Shown: one piece after another, positions 1-10,564 of the stretch
Numbering within the stretch: position 1 is the stretch's first letter
Layout of the letters: each line of letters starts with the position of its first letter
NCBI GenBank assembly: GCA_964017045.1
Contig: OZ024808.1
Span: 27,234,995-27,298,994, forward strand
Direction: 5' to 3'
DNA from: Omphiscola glabra
Lineage: Eukaryota > Mollusca > Gastropoda > Lymnaeidae
Length of the DNA stretch: 64,000 nt
Program-made: the position numbers and the translations under genes
Notes under the pieces: model-generated
What the model was told of the DNA's origin: nothing
The model's database searches: none
What the model saw: the letters and a program-made list of their open reading frames with translations, nothing else

Positions 1-149
1 CTTAAAGGGCAGACAACACCACTGCTTTAAATGCAACCAAGTTTAACACACAAAAAAAGAGTATCTCATGGTAACTTCTAGAATATGGTGTTACATCAAC
101 GAGTGCACAATGTTTTTTTATAATTCGGACACATTGTCATATGGTGAAA

Positions 150-434
150 AATGCAAGTCTGTTTCAACGTTTGACTCCTAACATGCCAGTCTGTTTCAAC
201 GTTTGACTCATTTCATGCCAGTCTGTTTCAACGTTTGTCTCCTTACATGCCAGTCTGTTTCAACGTTTGACTCATTTCATGCCTGTCTGTTTCAATGTTT
301 GACTCATTTCATGCCAGTCTGTTTCAATGTTTGTCTCCTTACATGCCAGTCTGTTTCAACGTTTGACTCCTAACATGCCAGTCTGTTTCAACGTTTGACT
401 CCTTACATGACAGTCTGTTTCAACGTTTGACTCA
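150..434. repeat. Minisatellite, 32-bp unit, about 9 copies
   Basis: Each unit carries the core gtctgtttcaacgtttg followed by actcattt, actcctta or similar, then catgcca. The period is 32 bp, measured between successive catgcc starts at 182, 214 and 246. Copies differ at a few positions only (aacg/aatg, gact/gtct). No reading frame is preserved, since 32 is not a multiple of three. Confidence 0.95.
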
Positions 435-436
435 GG

Positions 437-1521
437 ACTTGTTAAGTTTCAGGCAGAGTTATGACATGACTTATTTCGTTTCAATTACACATCGAAAGTT
501 GTAGTCAAAATTTAATATTTAAATTTGATCTTACTCATTTATTGACATGTCAACATAATTATCAATAGCCTCCTCCAAAGAACCCAAGACTGTCTCGTCA
601 CTGCGTTGACAAGCAAATGTGGTAACAGGTTTGGTCGTTTCTACAGACGGAATTATCGGAATGCACTTCGGCCTTACCATGATTGGTACGCTTGTGAATT
701 TTAATCTATACATGCTCGTAAGTACTCAAACGTCTGCCTTGTTTTATTCAATCAATATTTGACTGCACATCATCGATCCATTCAATTTGACAATTATTAT
801 TTTCATTATTTGATTCCCTTTGTCCAGTCAGAGTTGTTTCCTCCTTTTAGTAAGATTTACGTATCCTAATTCTTCTTAAGTGTATAACTAACTTTACACT
901 TTACTTATTACATATAATAAAAATATGTAGAAATCTTTCTTGAGATTACATTCTGTTAGACAAAGTCCAATGTTCTGTCCTTGCCTATTGGGCGTACATC
1001 AAATGTCTGACCTAAAATGGTTTTGTCCGCTACTGACATATAAATGTTAAAATGCTGTACCTTCTTGACAGGTCGATTCGTCAAAGCCATCTCGGCATTC
1101 TTGGGTGGATACAAAGTCTGAAGCGTTAAGCAGCTCATGGGTGACAACAACAGCAAGAATGTAATACCCCCTTTAAAATAAAAAATGCAGCATATGAAAA
1201 CAAAAAAATGAGTACTGACAATTCCTTTTTCTTCATTAAAATATATCTCAAATGAATAACTTTGAAATTGTATTCTTTGATAATGTGTATTAAGTGTGTC
1301 ATTTGTCTCACATTTGCAAGACAAAAACATTGTTTAAACATGTTGAAATTTTCGCAAGTTAAATTAAAATTAAATCAAAATATAAAATATATATGAATAG
1401 TCTAATGTCCCAGATTTGTCCCAGATGTGTTTCAGAAAGGTATGCAAATTCAGTTGATAAAAGCTTTGATTGTAGTGAAACTCTAACAATTGATTTATGA
1501 ATTTATCAATTAAATGACCCT
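437..1521. other. AT-rich single-copy DNA with weak exon-like segments
   Basis: No tandem repeat or recognisable transposon is visible. Two minus-strand open stretches occur, ending near 531 and 956. The first could read as a C-terminal exon ending NYVDMSINE before a stop, but no acceptor of matching phase was found. The second is discussed as a separate candidate exon. Otherwise nothing can be assigned. Confidence 0.5.
1061..1170 (-). CDS. Possible exon with an LDL-receptor class A-like motif
   Basis: On the minus strand a pyrimidine-rich stretch ending in tattttaaag could be a splice acceptor, and GAAG|GTACAG at the other end could be a donor. Between them one frame reads ...NASDFVSTQECRDGFDESTC. 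The C-x-D-G-x-D-E-x-x-C spacing is that of the calcium-binding end of an LDL-receptor class A module. The upstream cysteines of such a module are not in this exon. A different frame over the same bases is open for longer but has no recognisable motif. No partner exon with a compatible phase was found, so this may be chance. Confidence 0.18.
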
Positions 1522-1772
1522 TCAACCCGAAAACTTAAGGACAAGCGAAGGGCGAAATAGCAAACTTAAGGACAAGCGAAGGGCGAAATAGCAAACTTAA
1601 GGACAAGCGAAGGGCGAAATAGCAAACTTAAGGACTAGCGAACGGGGGGGGGGTGCTAGCAAACTCAAGGACTAGAGAAGGGGCGACTAACAAACTTAAG
1701 GACTATCTAAGGGTGGACTGGCAAACTTTAGGACCAGTGAAGGGCGGACTACCAAACTTAAGAACCAGCGAA
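1522..1772. repeat. Minisatellite, about 31-bp unit, about 8 copies
   Basis: The unit begins caaacttaaggac and continues with agcgaagggcgaaatag. The first three copies are nearly identical, and the copies from about 1640 onward are diverged and contain a G9 run. This is a typical array with a young left edge and a decayed right edge. Confidence 0.9.
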
Positions 1773-2029
1773 GGCGATGAAGAGCGCAAGTATTAATATT
1801 AGTTTTAATGAAATTAAATAATAGAATGTACGTATAGAGAGGAGGTCAGTAGGGTTATACGATGGAGTGGCTATATGAGAGCCTTTTATTTTAGAAAAAG
1901 TATGTTGTGTGGGTATGACGGGTGTAGCTATTTGTTGGTAGATTTATAGTACGTAAATAGTGATCTTTGAGCTATATTTATGGTTGAGTTTATGTGAGGA
2001 AGTTCGTAAGTTCGTGCTAGTTTCTCTAA

Positions 2030-2632
2030 TTGATCTATCGTAGGACAGTTGGCGCTAGTTGAGCTGCCTAATTTATTAGAGGACAGTACGTGCTAGCTGC
2101 TATACTAGATCTATAAGAAGACAATACGTGCAAGTCGCTCTAACAGATCTATAAGAGGACAGTTTGTGCTAGATGCACTACTAGATCTATCAGGGGGCAG
2201 TACTTGCTAGTCGCTCTACTAGATCTGTAAGAGGACAGTTGGTGCTAGTCGCTCTAACAGATCTATAAGAGGACAGTTTTTGCTAGATGCACTACTAGAT
2301 CTATCAGCGGGCAGTACTTGCTAGTTGCTCTACTAGATCTATAAGATGACAGTTGGTGCTAGTCGCTCTACTAGATCTATAAGAGGACAGTTGTACTAGT
2401 TTCACTACTACATTCTATCAGGGGGCAGTTCGTGCTAGTTGCCCTAACTTATCTATCAGTGTACTGTATCTGGTTCTAGTTGCCCTTCCTTATCTATCAG
2501 TGGACAGTTGGTTCTAGTTGCCATTCCTTATCTATCAGTAAAGAATTGGTTCTAGTTGCTCTTCGAGATTAAACAGAAAAGGTCGTGCTAATTGCCCTTA
2601 CAGATCTATCAGAGGACAGTTGGTGCCAATGG
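2030..2632. repeat. Minisatellite, about 38-bp unit, about 16 diverged copies
   Basis: The unit contains ctagatctataagaggacag followed by ttggtgctagtcgctcta. Divergence rises rightward, where ctagatctat becomes cttatctatc and then weaker forms. The interval from 1773 to 2029 is AT-rich with no visible feature. Confidence 0.88.
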
Positions 2633-3054
2633 ATAATTTAATAATGTCTCTATTCGATGGTCACGTCAGCACCGTGGATTTCATCAAACTTTTGTCGGCC
2701 TAAGTTAAAATTGCTCCATTCTCGTCTACTCCACTGAGCAAATCAGTGTGATGTAAAAAGGTTACCGTGACCATGGGCAGGGGCTGCTGTCACTTTAAGC
2801 TCGTCACATGCCATCAGATCAGACAGCTTAGTTATGAGCTATAGTTTCTTTAAACGTCCCATTGTTACCAGTAATATTAGTATCGGAAACTTCTGCCGAA
2901 AGATTTATTGAAACATATTCATTACAAAATATATTGTTAACAGCCATCAGATCTAACAAAACCTAATCGGATAATAGGGAATCCCAACATGCAAATTGGT
3001 TCTATAATGTAACCGGAACAATGAATTAATGAGTTACCTCTAAAATTGCAAAGT

Positions 3055-3162
3055 AACCGATACGGCAGGTTAGTTTGCCGATACGCCAGGTTAGTTTATC
3101 GATTCGGCAGGTTAGTTTATCGATTCGGCAGGTTAGTTTGCCGATGGGCAGGTTAGTTTGAC
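3055..3162. repeat. Short minisatellite, about 21-bp unit, 5 copies
   Basis: Units of the form gccgatacgccaggttagtt recur about five times with small changes (ttcggcagg, tgggcagg). Flanking DNA from 2633 to 3054 shows no gene or recognisable element. Confidence 0.85.
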
Positions 3163-3529
3163 CCGGGAATGGGGTGGTTAGTCAGAAAATGAGGCGGACG
3201 TAAAGGTTAAGCCATTATCGCTGGCTTAAATCATCGCTTTGATTAGTTTAGAACGAGGGCATGGATATTAAGTACAAGTCATTTATATTTTATATGTGCA
3301 AGATATAGATTACTTTTGCAATATTTCGCAACGAGCCAACATGATTAATGACTAACTCCGTTGTATGGCATCATGGATGGTTACGAAATGAATATGGGAA
3401 AAGCAGTTAAAAGTCCAAAAACACAGTAATTGCATCATGAAGAGTCGAAGAAATATAAGAAACTTCTACTTCGCTCCCTAGCAACCTGGGAAAGATGACG
3501 CCACTAGCAATTGTTATGAAGGCGATATC

Positions 3530-3766
3530 AGGTGGCCAATGACAAGCCACAAGAAGATGAGAATCGTTAATTATGTCAAGATGTCAGGTGGGCCAATGAC
3601 AAGACCCAAGAAGATAAGAATTGCTAATTATGATAATTATGTCAAGATATCGGGTCGGCCAATGAAGATTTTGAGAATTGCTAATCATGTCAAGATATCA
3701 GGTGGGCCAATGACAGGCCCCAAAATGATGAGAATTGCTAATTATGTCAAGGCTGGGTTTAATTTG
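3530..3766. repeat. Diverged tandem repeat, about 50-57-bp unit, 4-5 copies
   Basis: The motifs gagaattgctaattatgtc, aagatatcaggtgggccaat and gacaagcccaagaag recur in order. A 77-codon frame crosses the array only because stops are absent from the unit. I do not call it a gene. Confidence 0.82.
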
Positions 3767-4964
3767 AATTGACAGCAAATACGCAGAGTGATACTTTTAA
3801 AACACAAAATGACAAATGCCACTAGAATGTCTTTGAAATAGGAAATGTTTTTATGTCAAGCTATGGGTAAAAAAACATAATGTATGTGCATACATACATA
3901 AAGGCTTAATGGTGAGACAACAAAATGCTAACGTGGTGTCTAAACATTGGCAGTTGGCACATTGCTCACTGGACAAAAGAGACTTTGGCCCTGACAGGGT
4001 CCTCGGCTATAACAGGAAGGGAAAGAACTCTGACTTAGTAAGGGACGGTAACCATCTCGTTTAATCAAGATACTTGCTGTTCTTTACGTTCGAGGAGTTG
4101 CTGAAAAATTATTAAACACTTCCTAGCCTTGTCTTTTGCTGCCATATTTTGTGGTGAGTTCATATGTTTAATAACATCCTAGCCTTGTCTTTTTGCTGCC
4201 ATATTTTGTGGTGAGTTCATATGTTTAAAAACTTCCTAGCCTTGTCTTTTTGCCATATTTTGTGGCGAGTTCATATTACATGTATTTATATTTTCGCAGT
4301 AATTGCGTTTTCATGGTCTGAACTCGTTTTGAAGACTTTGACAGACCATGGAACGAAAGTTTACAGACAAATATGTCTTAACTTAAATATGGTTAGGTGA
4401 AAATTAGAGTAAATACATTTTATTTAAACAATAAACAAAATTGAAAATAGAATATCTTTATCAAACGGTACATGGGGCTCAATTCCGAAATGAGCGCCTA
4501 CTAACATACTAACACAAATTGTTAATACAAATGTTAGATTGTGCTATAATCTAAAAAAAAATTGTGTTGTCATATACAAATATTTTTTTAATATAACAAA
4601 ATGGTTATTTCTAAGTAATTCATAATTATTAACATGAACGATCGAGTTTTTAGAACATAATTTAAGAATGTAATAAATTGTATTGTATTGGTTTAAGTAT
4701 ATTCAAAGTAACGAAATATAGATTAATGATGCTGAAATATTTGATATCGAATTGACCCATTCTGAATTGGTGTGTTTGTATATTGCACAGAAAGCAGCTT
4801 TATCAGGAAAGACCTACTCTCCAATCGAAGGAATTCATGCAGTGAGCTTATGGTTGGCTGTTCCCTCCCTCTGACGGAAGTTATGCCGTTACGCCAGGAG
4901 AACTTTCTGATGAGGTGGAATACGCCCCCCTACAGTCAGTGAGTAACAAGTTGTTTAAAAAGGA
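3767..4964. other. AT-rich DNA with one three-copy repeat
   Basis: A unit of about 64 bp with cttcctagccttgtcttttt and gccatattttgtgg is repeated three times at 4112-4280. The rest is AT-rich DNA without a supported gene. Confidence 0.6.
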
Positions 4965-5262
4965 CTTCTGTTAGGGAAGTCAGGGAGTGAAGATTCGATT
5001 ATAAATATCCAGGCGGTGAGTCGATTATAAAAGTATTCTGTCAGTGAGTAAAGAGTCGATTATAAAAGTATTCTGTTAGTAAGTAAATAGTTGATTACAA
5101 AAGTACTTCTGTCGGTGAGTGAAGATTCTATTATAAATATCCAGTTAGTGAGTAAAGAGTCGATTATAAAAGTATTATGTCATTGACTAAAGAGCTGATT
5201 ATAAAAGTATTCTGCCAGTTAGTAAAGAGCTGATAATAAAAAGTCTTAAGCTAGAGAGTGAA
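4965..5262. repeat. Minisatellite, about 35-bp unit, about 8 copies
   Basis: Units contain gagtaaagagtcgattataa followed by aagtattctgtcagt. Variation includes ctgattat for tcgattat and 'kgaagattcg' forms. The frame that runs out of its right edge is not supported as a gene. Confidence 0.87.
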
Positions 5263-5440
5263 GGGTTGATTTTAACAAGTCTTCTTCTGGGGAGTGTTAC
5301 GTTAATTGTACCAAGGGTACGATTCAGTCTACTATTTAACCATTCTAAGCTAATATCACCACACTCACATTTACATTCAATGGCACCCTCTCACTCGCAT
5401 CCTTCTAGGAAGATATATAACCACTTTCCTAATACTATAA

Positions 5441-5508
5441 TTAGTAGTAGTAGTAGTAGTTTTATAAAGCGTGGTGACCCAGCCTAGGGCTGGGCTCACC
5501 GCGCTGTA
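5441..5508. repeat. (TAG)n tract followed by a palindrome
   Basis: An approximately (TAG)6 tract runs into a near-perfect inverted repeat: gcgtggtgacccagcc then ta then gggctgggctcaccgc. The arms are about 17 nt with two mismatches and can form a stable hairpin on either strand. It could be the end of an unrecognised mobile element. No function is claimed. Confidence 0.7.
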
Positions 5509-5699
5509 CATACAATTAAGCAAACATAATCATGAACTTAAAAATTAACATAACTTAATTAAATAAAACAAAACAAATGTGTACTCCCTCTACCTATTCC
5601 ATTAACTATTTACATGTCAAGCCATGGACGGCACTCAGCAGCATCGTTTATCGGTCAGAGGGGGGAATCTTTCAGGATAGTAGCGTTTAAAGAGATGTG

Positions 5700-5885
5700 T
5701 GTTTGAAGTCCTCGTCTCTCCTGCATTTTGTGGCTAATGTACATCACTTGGTGGGGAAGTCCTTGACTCTCCTGCAGTTTGCGGCTAATGTACATCACTT
5801 GGTGGTGAAGTCCTCGTCCCTCCTGCAGTTTGCGGCTAATGTACATCACTTTGTGGAGAAGTCCTTGTCTCTCCTGCATCAGGCA
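5700..5885. repeat. 51-bp minisatellite inside the gypsy RNase H sequence, about 3.6 copies
   Basis: The unit includes ggctaatgtacatcacttgg and a following aagtcctcgtccctcctgca. On the minus strand each 51-bp unit (17 codons) reads VMYISRKLQE plus a short linker. This is the segment that follows the RNase H start in the surrounding pol fragment. The amplification is in frame, so the minus-strand frame stays open across it. Confidence 0.9.
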
Positions 5886-6233
5886 TGCGCCGATACCTGG
5901 CAACTTAGTGTTTAGTAATTTAAGAATGTGGTTTTGGGACAGAAATGTCTGAATAGTTTTCAATGCATTATCACACTCAACAGTCCACACTACCTTATTG
6001 GATTGACCCTTTTTTAGTGAGGTCAGGGGAGCGGTGTAGTTAATGTAGCGAACCCTTGAATAAATTTACTCTAGTGCGATGCTAGTTCTACTAACCTTTG
6101 ACCCGTTTCTTTGTTTTGGGCTATTGTAGCCAGAGGATTTTATCAATATTAATGGGATCTGGTTGTAAAGAACCTTCCCCTACTTTGTGCCCTGAAAATT
6201 TGATGCTGAAAAACGCTAGTTCTAATTTAGATG

Positions 6234-6387
6234 CAGGGCCGGCCTTAGGCCACTGCAACCTATGCGGCCGCAATGGGCCCCGCACTTTCATAGAATTAAT
6301 TTTCACTTGTTATCCTTATCCCTACCCAGACTGGGCCCCGCGCAATCCGTTTCGCATAGGGCCCCGCAATTGTTAGGGCCGGCCCTG
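6234..6387. mobile_element. hAT-like MITE, 154 bp, with perfect 8-bp TSD
   Basis: The ends read cagggccggccttag and, inverted, cagggccggccctaa, giving about 15-bp terminal inverted repeats with one or two mismatches. The 8 bp on the left (6226-6233, tttagatg) are repeated exactly on the right (6388-6395). An 8-bp target duplication with CAG-type termini is the hAT superfamily signature. The element is too short to code for a transposase and lies inside the decayed gypsy pol, so it inserted later. Confidence 0.92.
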
Positions 6388-6860
6388 TTTAGATGATTTT
6401 TACTGTAAACCCTGATTCTTTTAAACGCATGAATACCATCCCTTAACTCTCTTAGCTACTTGAGAAAATACAAAATATCATCAAAGTAAGTGATGACCTG
6501 ATCCAGTCCTTTAAACAATGTATTATCTATCTTATCAGACGTGAGAGGAGCTGTAGCAAGACCAAATGGCATGTATTTAAACTGTTATAACCCCGAGGGG
6601 GGCCCTTCTCTTCTTGTCTTCGTGCTCAGTGCCGCTTCTGACGATTGCTTGTCTTGTCTGACGCAATGTGCCAACAACCTTTCGCTAAAATCTAACTTTG
6701 CTAAATATTTCCCCCTACATAATTTTGGCATCAACTCTTCCTAAACTGGTATAACCTCCGATGCGAATTCAGTTACTGCGTTTGACTCCTTGTAGGTCTA
6801 CACAAGTTCTAATTGTTCCGTCTTTCTTCTTAGCTAATACTGACTTTGTTTTGCAGAGCT

Positions 6861-7113
6861 AAATGCATCAACATTGATCTCGAACTTATTTTTTTTTAAA
6901 ATAAATTTTTATTTGATTCAATTATAAAATAGCTGATATATAGATATTTGCATTCCTTTGTTATTTCCGCGAATTCGTGCTACAACTGTTATAGTAAGGT
7001 GGCCGTTTTTCAAAATGTTCAAGCAATGATATATAAACATATACCATAATAGGAAATAATGATTTGCGCATTGAGAGTCCCAAAATAAACAATAGTTTGA
7101 GGAAATTTCAAGG
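6861..7113. other. AT-rich DNA, no feature seen
   Basis: Poly-T and AT-rich sequence. A 65-codon frame reads through the adjacent MITE and is not gene-like. Confidence 0.5.
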
Positions 7114-7301
7114 CAGCGGTTCTCAACCTGTGTGTCTCGAACCCTATGGGGGTCGAACGACCCTTACATAGGCGTCGCCTAAGACCATCAGAAAACACAT
7201 ATTTATGAAGTAGCAAAGAAAATAATTTTATGGTTGAGGGTCACGACATCATGAGTAACTGTATTAAAAGGTTGCCGCATTGGGAAGTTTGCGAACCACT
7301 G
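7114..7301. mobile_element. hAT-like MITE, 188 bp
   Basis: Termini cagcggttctcaacctg and, inverted, cagtggttcgcaaactt form imperfect inverted repeats of a widespread hAT type. Interior text such as gggtcgaacgaccc is typical of that family. Flanking 8-mers (tttcaagg and ctttaagt) match at only five of eight positions, so the target duplication has decayed or the ends are off by a base. Confidence 0.78.
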
Positions 7302-7734
7302 CTTTAAGTTCTCCCTCTTTTAGTCGATTTTAAATATATATATATATCAATATCCTAACTTCGGTGAATTATATAAATTGTCATTTCTTTATTTTTGTAT
7401 GCCTCATTACTTGCACTCAATCTTTTGATAAATTAATTATGTATTTTTTTTTTATTTGCAGCTACGCTTTACAACGCATGGAGAAAGAGAAAATGACTCA
7501 AAATAAATATATTTCATGTTTTTAAAAAAAACTCACAAAATATCTAATTTTTTAAAATATAGTAGCTATCCTAATGTAAAAAACTGATTTTCTAATTTAT
7601 TATAAAAATTATCTAAAAAATATTTTTACGAGTGTGTATCAAACGAGTCATCCCCATTGCTTTGGGCTGCACGCCATTTCGCCCTTCTAACATTTGCACA
7701 GACTTCAATGTAATGGCCGATCTCCGATTTCTTT

Positions 7735-8288
7735 GGTGACGTTAGTGTTACGGTCGGAATGGTTAGTGTTACAGTCGGAATGGTTAGTGTTACGGTCGGA
7801 ATGGTTAGTGTTACAGTCGGAATGGTTAGTGTTACGGTCGGAATGGTTAGTGTTACGGTCGGAATGGTTAGTGTTACGGTCTGAATTGTAAGTGTTATGG
7901 TCGGAATGGTTAGTGTTACGGTCGGAATGGTTAGTGTTACAGTCGGAATGGTTGGTTATTTTTCGGTCGGAATGGTTAGTGTTACAGTCGGAATGGTTAG
8001 TGTTTCGGTCGGGATGGTTAGTGTTACAGTCGGAATGGTTAGTGTTACGGTCGGAATGGTTAGTGTTACAGTCGGAATGGTTAGTGTTACGGTCGGAATG
8101 GTTAGTGTTACGGTCGGAATGGTTAGTGTTACGGTCGGAATGGTTAGTGTTTCGGTCGGGATGGTTAGTGTTACAGTCGGAATGGTTAGTGTTACGGTCG
8201 GAATGGTTAGTGTTACAGTCGGAATGGTTAGTGTTACAGTCGGAATGGTTAGTGTTACAGTCGGAATGGTTAGTGTTACAGTCGGAGT
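7735..8288. repeat. 21-bp minisatellite, about 26 copies
   Basis: The unit is gttacggtcggaatggttagt, with an acg/aca alternation and an occasional ttt cggtcgg variant. Because 21 is a multiple of three and the unit lacks stops in several frames, open frames of up to about 200 codons appear on both strands. They are heptapeptide repeats produced by the array, and no start context, splice sites or protein homology support them. Confidence 0.96.
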
Positions 8289-8349
8289 GATCAAAAGCAT
8301 GGATTACCAGGGAAGACATCGAAGGTCATATGTCATAAAAGTATGTTTC

Positions 8350-8600
8350 ATCTCTTACATGGCCTACACGTTTGACTAATCTGAAGTAGGATCTATGTAT
8401 ACAAGTTTGACTAATCTAAATTAGATTTTATGTAATAATATTTCGACTTATGTGAAGAAGGTTCTATGTCCTAAAAGTATGCCTAATCTGAAGTCTGTTA
8501 TATGTCATACACGTTTGACTAATCTAAAGTAGATTGTATGTAAAACATTTTTGACTAATCTGAAATGTTATAGGTCATTGAAGTTTGACTAATCGTATTT
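8350..8600. repeat. Diverged repeat, about 35-40-bp unit, 6-7 copies
   Basis: The phrase tttgactaatctgaagtag recurs, followed by ttctatgtcata-like text, at irregular spacing. It is an old, decayed minisatellite. Confidence 0.75.
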
Positions 8601-8609
8601 TATTAACAG

Positions 8610-8761
8610 AAGTAGTTTATGGCGTGCCCCTGGGTAATCATTTGGCACAAGCTTATATTCATCCCCATACTGTAGCATTGGTCAGCGTGAGGGAATTGGC
8701 TGCAAAAATTAAGAGTGCTGAAGACAGTCGCGCAAATTCAAAATGCAGGGGCGTATTATTG
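8610..8761 (+). CDS. Possible internal exon of unknown protein
   Basis: A stretch preceded by ttttattaacag (acceptor-like) and followed by TTATTG|GTAAAT (donor-like) is open and non-repetitive. It reads ...VVYGVPLGNHLAQAYIHPHT and continues ...ELAAKIKSAEDSRANSKCRG. It would begin in phase 1 and end in phase 0. No family was recognised. It might belong with the exon-like units at 10.0-10.9 kb or be a decayed element fragment. Confidence 0.22.
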
Positions 8762-9094
8762 GTAAATATTTGAATTCGGTGTTTCTATCAGTCAATTTTG
8801 AGGTGACATTTCAAATGTTCGCATCGGAAGCGCTAAAATTAACCAAAATTATGATCAAAGACATCTCTAACTCCGCACCAGCGGGACATGAACTAAATTC
8901 ATTTCAGTTGCGGCGCCCTTGAGGGTACGCATTTCACTAGCTGATTATTCTAAATACAAGAATGCATTTTAGTAAATAATTAAATTTAGTTTTGCAACAT
9001 GCTACACTTCATTGGAGAGCATCGGAAGATAGGCCATTTTTTTTCAAATGTAGTTTGTGTTGAAATGACATTTATTATTGGGGGTGTTGGAACT

Positions 9095-9641
9095 ACTCTC
9101 TGATGAGTGTCACACCTAACTGTGTCTAGGAACAAATCTCTGATAGTGTCACACCTAACTGTGTCTAGGAACAAATCTCTGATAGTGTCACACCTAACTG
9201 TGTCTAGGAACAAATCTCTGATAGTGTCACACCTAACTGTGTCTATGAACAACTCTCTGATGAGTGTCACACTTAACTGTGTCTAGGAACAACTCTCTGA
9301 TGAGTGTCACACTTAACTGTGTCTAGGAACAACTCTCTGATGAGTGTCACACCTGTGTCTAGGAACAACTCTCTGATGAGTGTCACATCTAACTGTGTCT
9401 AGGAACAACTCTCTGATGAGTGTCACATCTAACTGTGTCTAGGAACAACTCTCTGATGAGTGTCACATCTAACTGTGTCTAGGAACAACTCTCTGATGAG
9501 TGTCACATCTAACTGTGTCTAGGAACAACTCTCTGATGAGTGTCACATCTAACTGTGTCTAGGAACAACTCTCTGATGAGTGTCACATCTAACTGTGTCT
9601 AGGAACAACTCTCTGATGAGAGTCACACCTAACTGTGTCTA
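9095..9641. repeat. 38/40-bp minisatellite, about 14 copies
   Basis: Units contain gtgtcacacctaactgtgtc followed by taggaacaactctctgatga. A left block uses a 38-bp form with tctgatagtg in place of tctgatgagtg. The right block uses cacatct. These are two homogenised sub-blocks of one array. Confidence 0.95.
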
Positions 9642-10000
9642 GGGGTGTTTTTGGTGTATCGATTTCACACACTAAGGGACATAATTATCTTACTCGTGTA
9701 TGCCTTACTTATCAAATACTTCTTAACACTATTCAGTAACTGAAATGAACTTATTTATTTACAGATGAATATGCAAAGCAACTTTCATATAAATTAATCT
9801 AGGTTCTATTTTATTATGGGCAATGGCTTCCCATGTAGCCTAACTCTCATCATAACAGTCGCTTTTCTTTGTATTACAATTGTTTGTGACCAGACCTTTC
9901 AGACTTTACTTATCAATTTATTGTTCTGATTATCTGGCTTGATCAATCAGATATAGTTTCTCTTCGAAAAAAAAAGGGGGGGGGGGGTAGCTCCTACGAT
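9642..10000. other. Unassigned DNA with an A9G12 run
   Basis: No gene visible. An adenine run directly followed by a guanine run sits at about 9968-9987. The same junction motif recurs near 12690 and 55577. Confidence 0.5.
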
Positions 10001-10440
10001 TTTTCACTTCTTGGCTTTTCAGGGCTCAGCTCTTCTCGTGGCATTCACGTAAGTAGATGACAGAGTGGTACTTTATACGGTAGCTCTGATGATCGGGTTA
10101 GATCATTCAATAATGAGACCCCTTCAAGGTGGAAGTGGATTTTCTGATCCTATCCTTAGTGGCTTTTTAGGGCACAGCACTTCTCAGGCCGATCACGTAA
10201 GGGGACGAAACAGCAATGAGATACAATGGGATCACTTCAATGGTGAATGTGCAATCTTCAATTCTTTACTTCATGACTATTTCAGGCCTCAGCGCTTCTA
10301 AGGGCGTTCACGTAAGCAGAAGTTACCGCAGTACAATACAGAGATCCAGCCAATGTGGGAGTGGACACTTCATCCTATGCACCTCGTAGCTTTTCAGGGC
10401 TCAGCGCTTCTCAGAGCGTTCACGAAAGTGGATACCAGTC
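10000..10440 (+). repeat. Four diverged tandem units (112-148 bp), each with an exon-like 26-nt core
   Basis: Four copies of a conserved core occur at 10023-10048, 10171-10196, 10286-10311 and 10398-10423. In each, a pyrimidine-rich stretch ending in TTTCAG (TTTTAG in the second) is followed by exactly 26 nt of the form ggctcagcgcttct..cgttcac. The sequence GTAAG follows in the first three copies, and GAAAG in the fourth. The flanks are less conserved than the core. The layout resembles a tandemly duplicated microexon with its splice sites, but it could equally be an old satellite whose core happens to look like splice sites. Confidence 0.6.
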
Positions 10441-10564
10441 ACAACTGCACCTTCTGGGATACTTCTATCCCAGTACGCTGTAGTGGGTGTATATGAGACT
10501 TCTCTTTGGGAGTAAAGTCTATCAGCACGGGGTCCTATCGTTGCGGACGATGAATTGGTCTTCC

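Larger units (their letters stand above)
5650..6860 (-). pseudogene. Decayed Ty3/gypsy-type pol fragment (RT to RNase H)
   Basis: Read on the minus strand from 6860 to 5650, successive segments match the reverse transcriptase/RNase H order of Ty3/gypsy retrotransposons. They are AKKKDGTIRTCVDL, then KYMPFGLATAPLT, then the catalytic-box equivalent TYFDDIL (Y-F-D-D in place of the usual Y-x-D-D), then GSLQPDPINIDKI. The RNase H entry follows as WTVECDNALKTIQTFL and GIGACLMQERQGLLH. Frames shift and stops interrupt (for example a stop just after FLK), so it cannot encode a working enzyme. A hAT MITE (6234-6387) is inserted in it, and part of its RNase H sequence (5700-5885) has been tandemly amplified. 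No LTRs were recognised on either side. Confidence 0.82.

Noticed and set aside
6541..6744. Plus-strand 67-codon frame
   Set aside because: Antisense to the gypsy reverse-transcriptase remnant, which explains the sequence.
7705..8379. Heptapeptide-repeat proteins on both strands
   Set aside because: A 21-bp array with a stop-free unit. Frames on opposite strands are mirror products.
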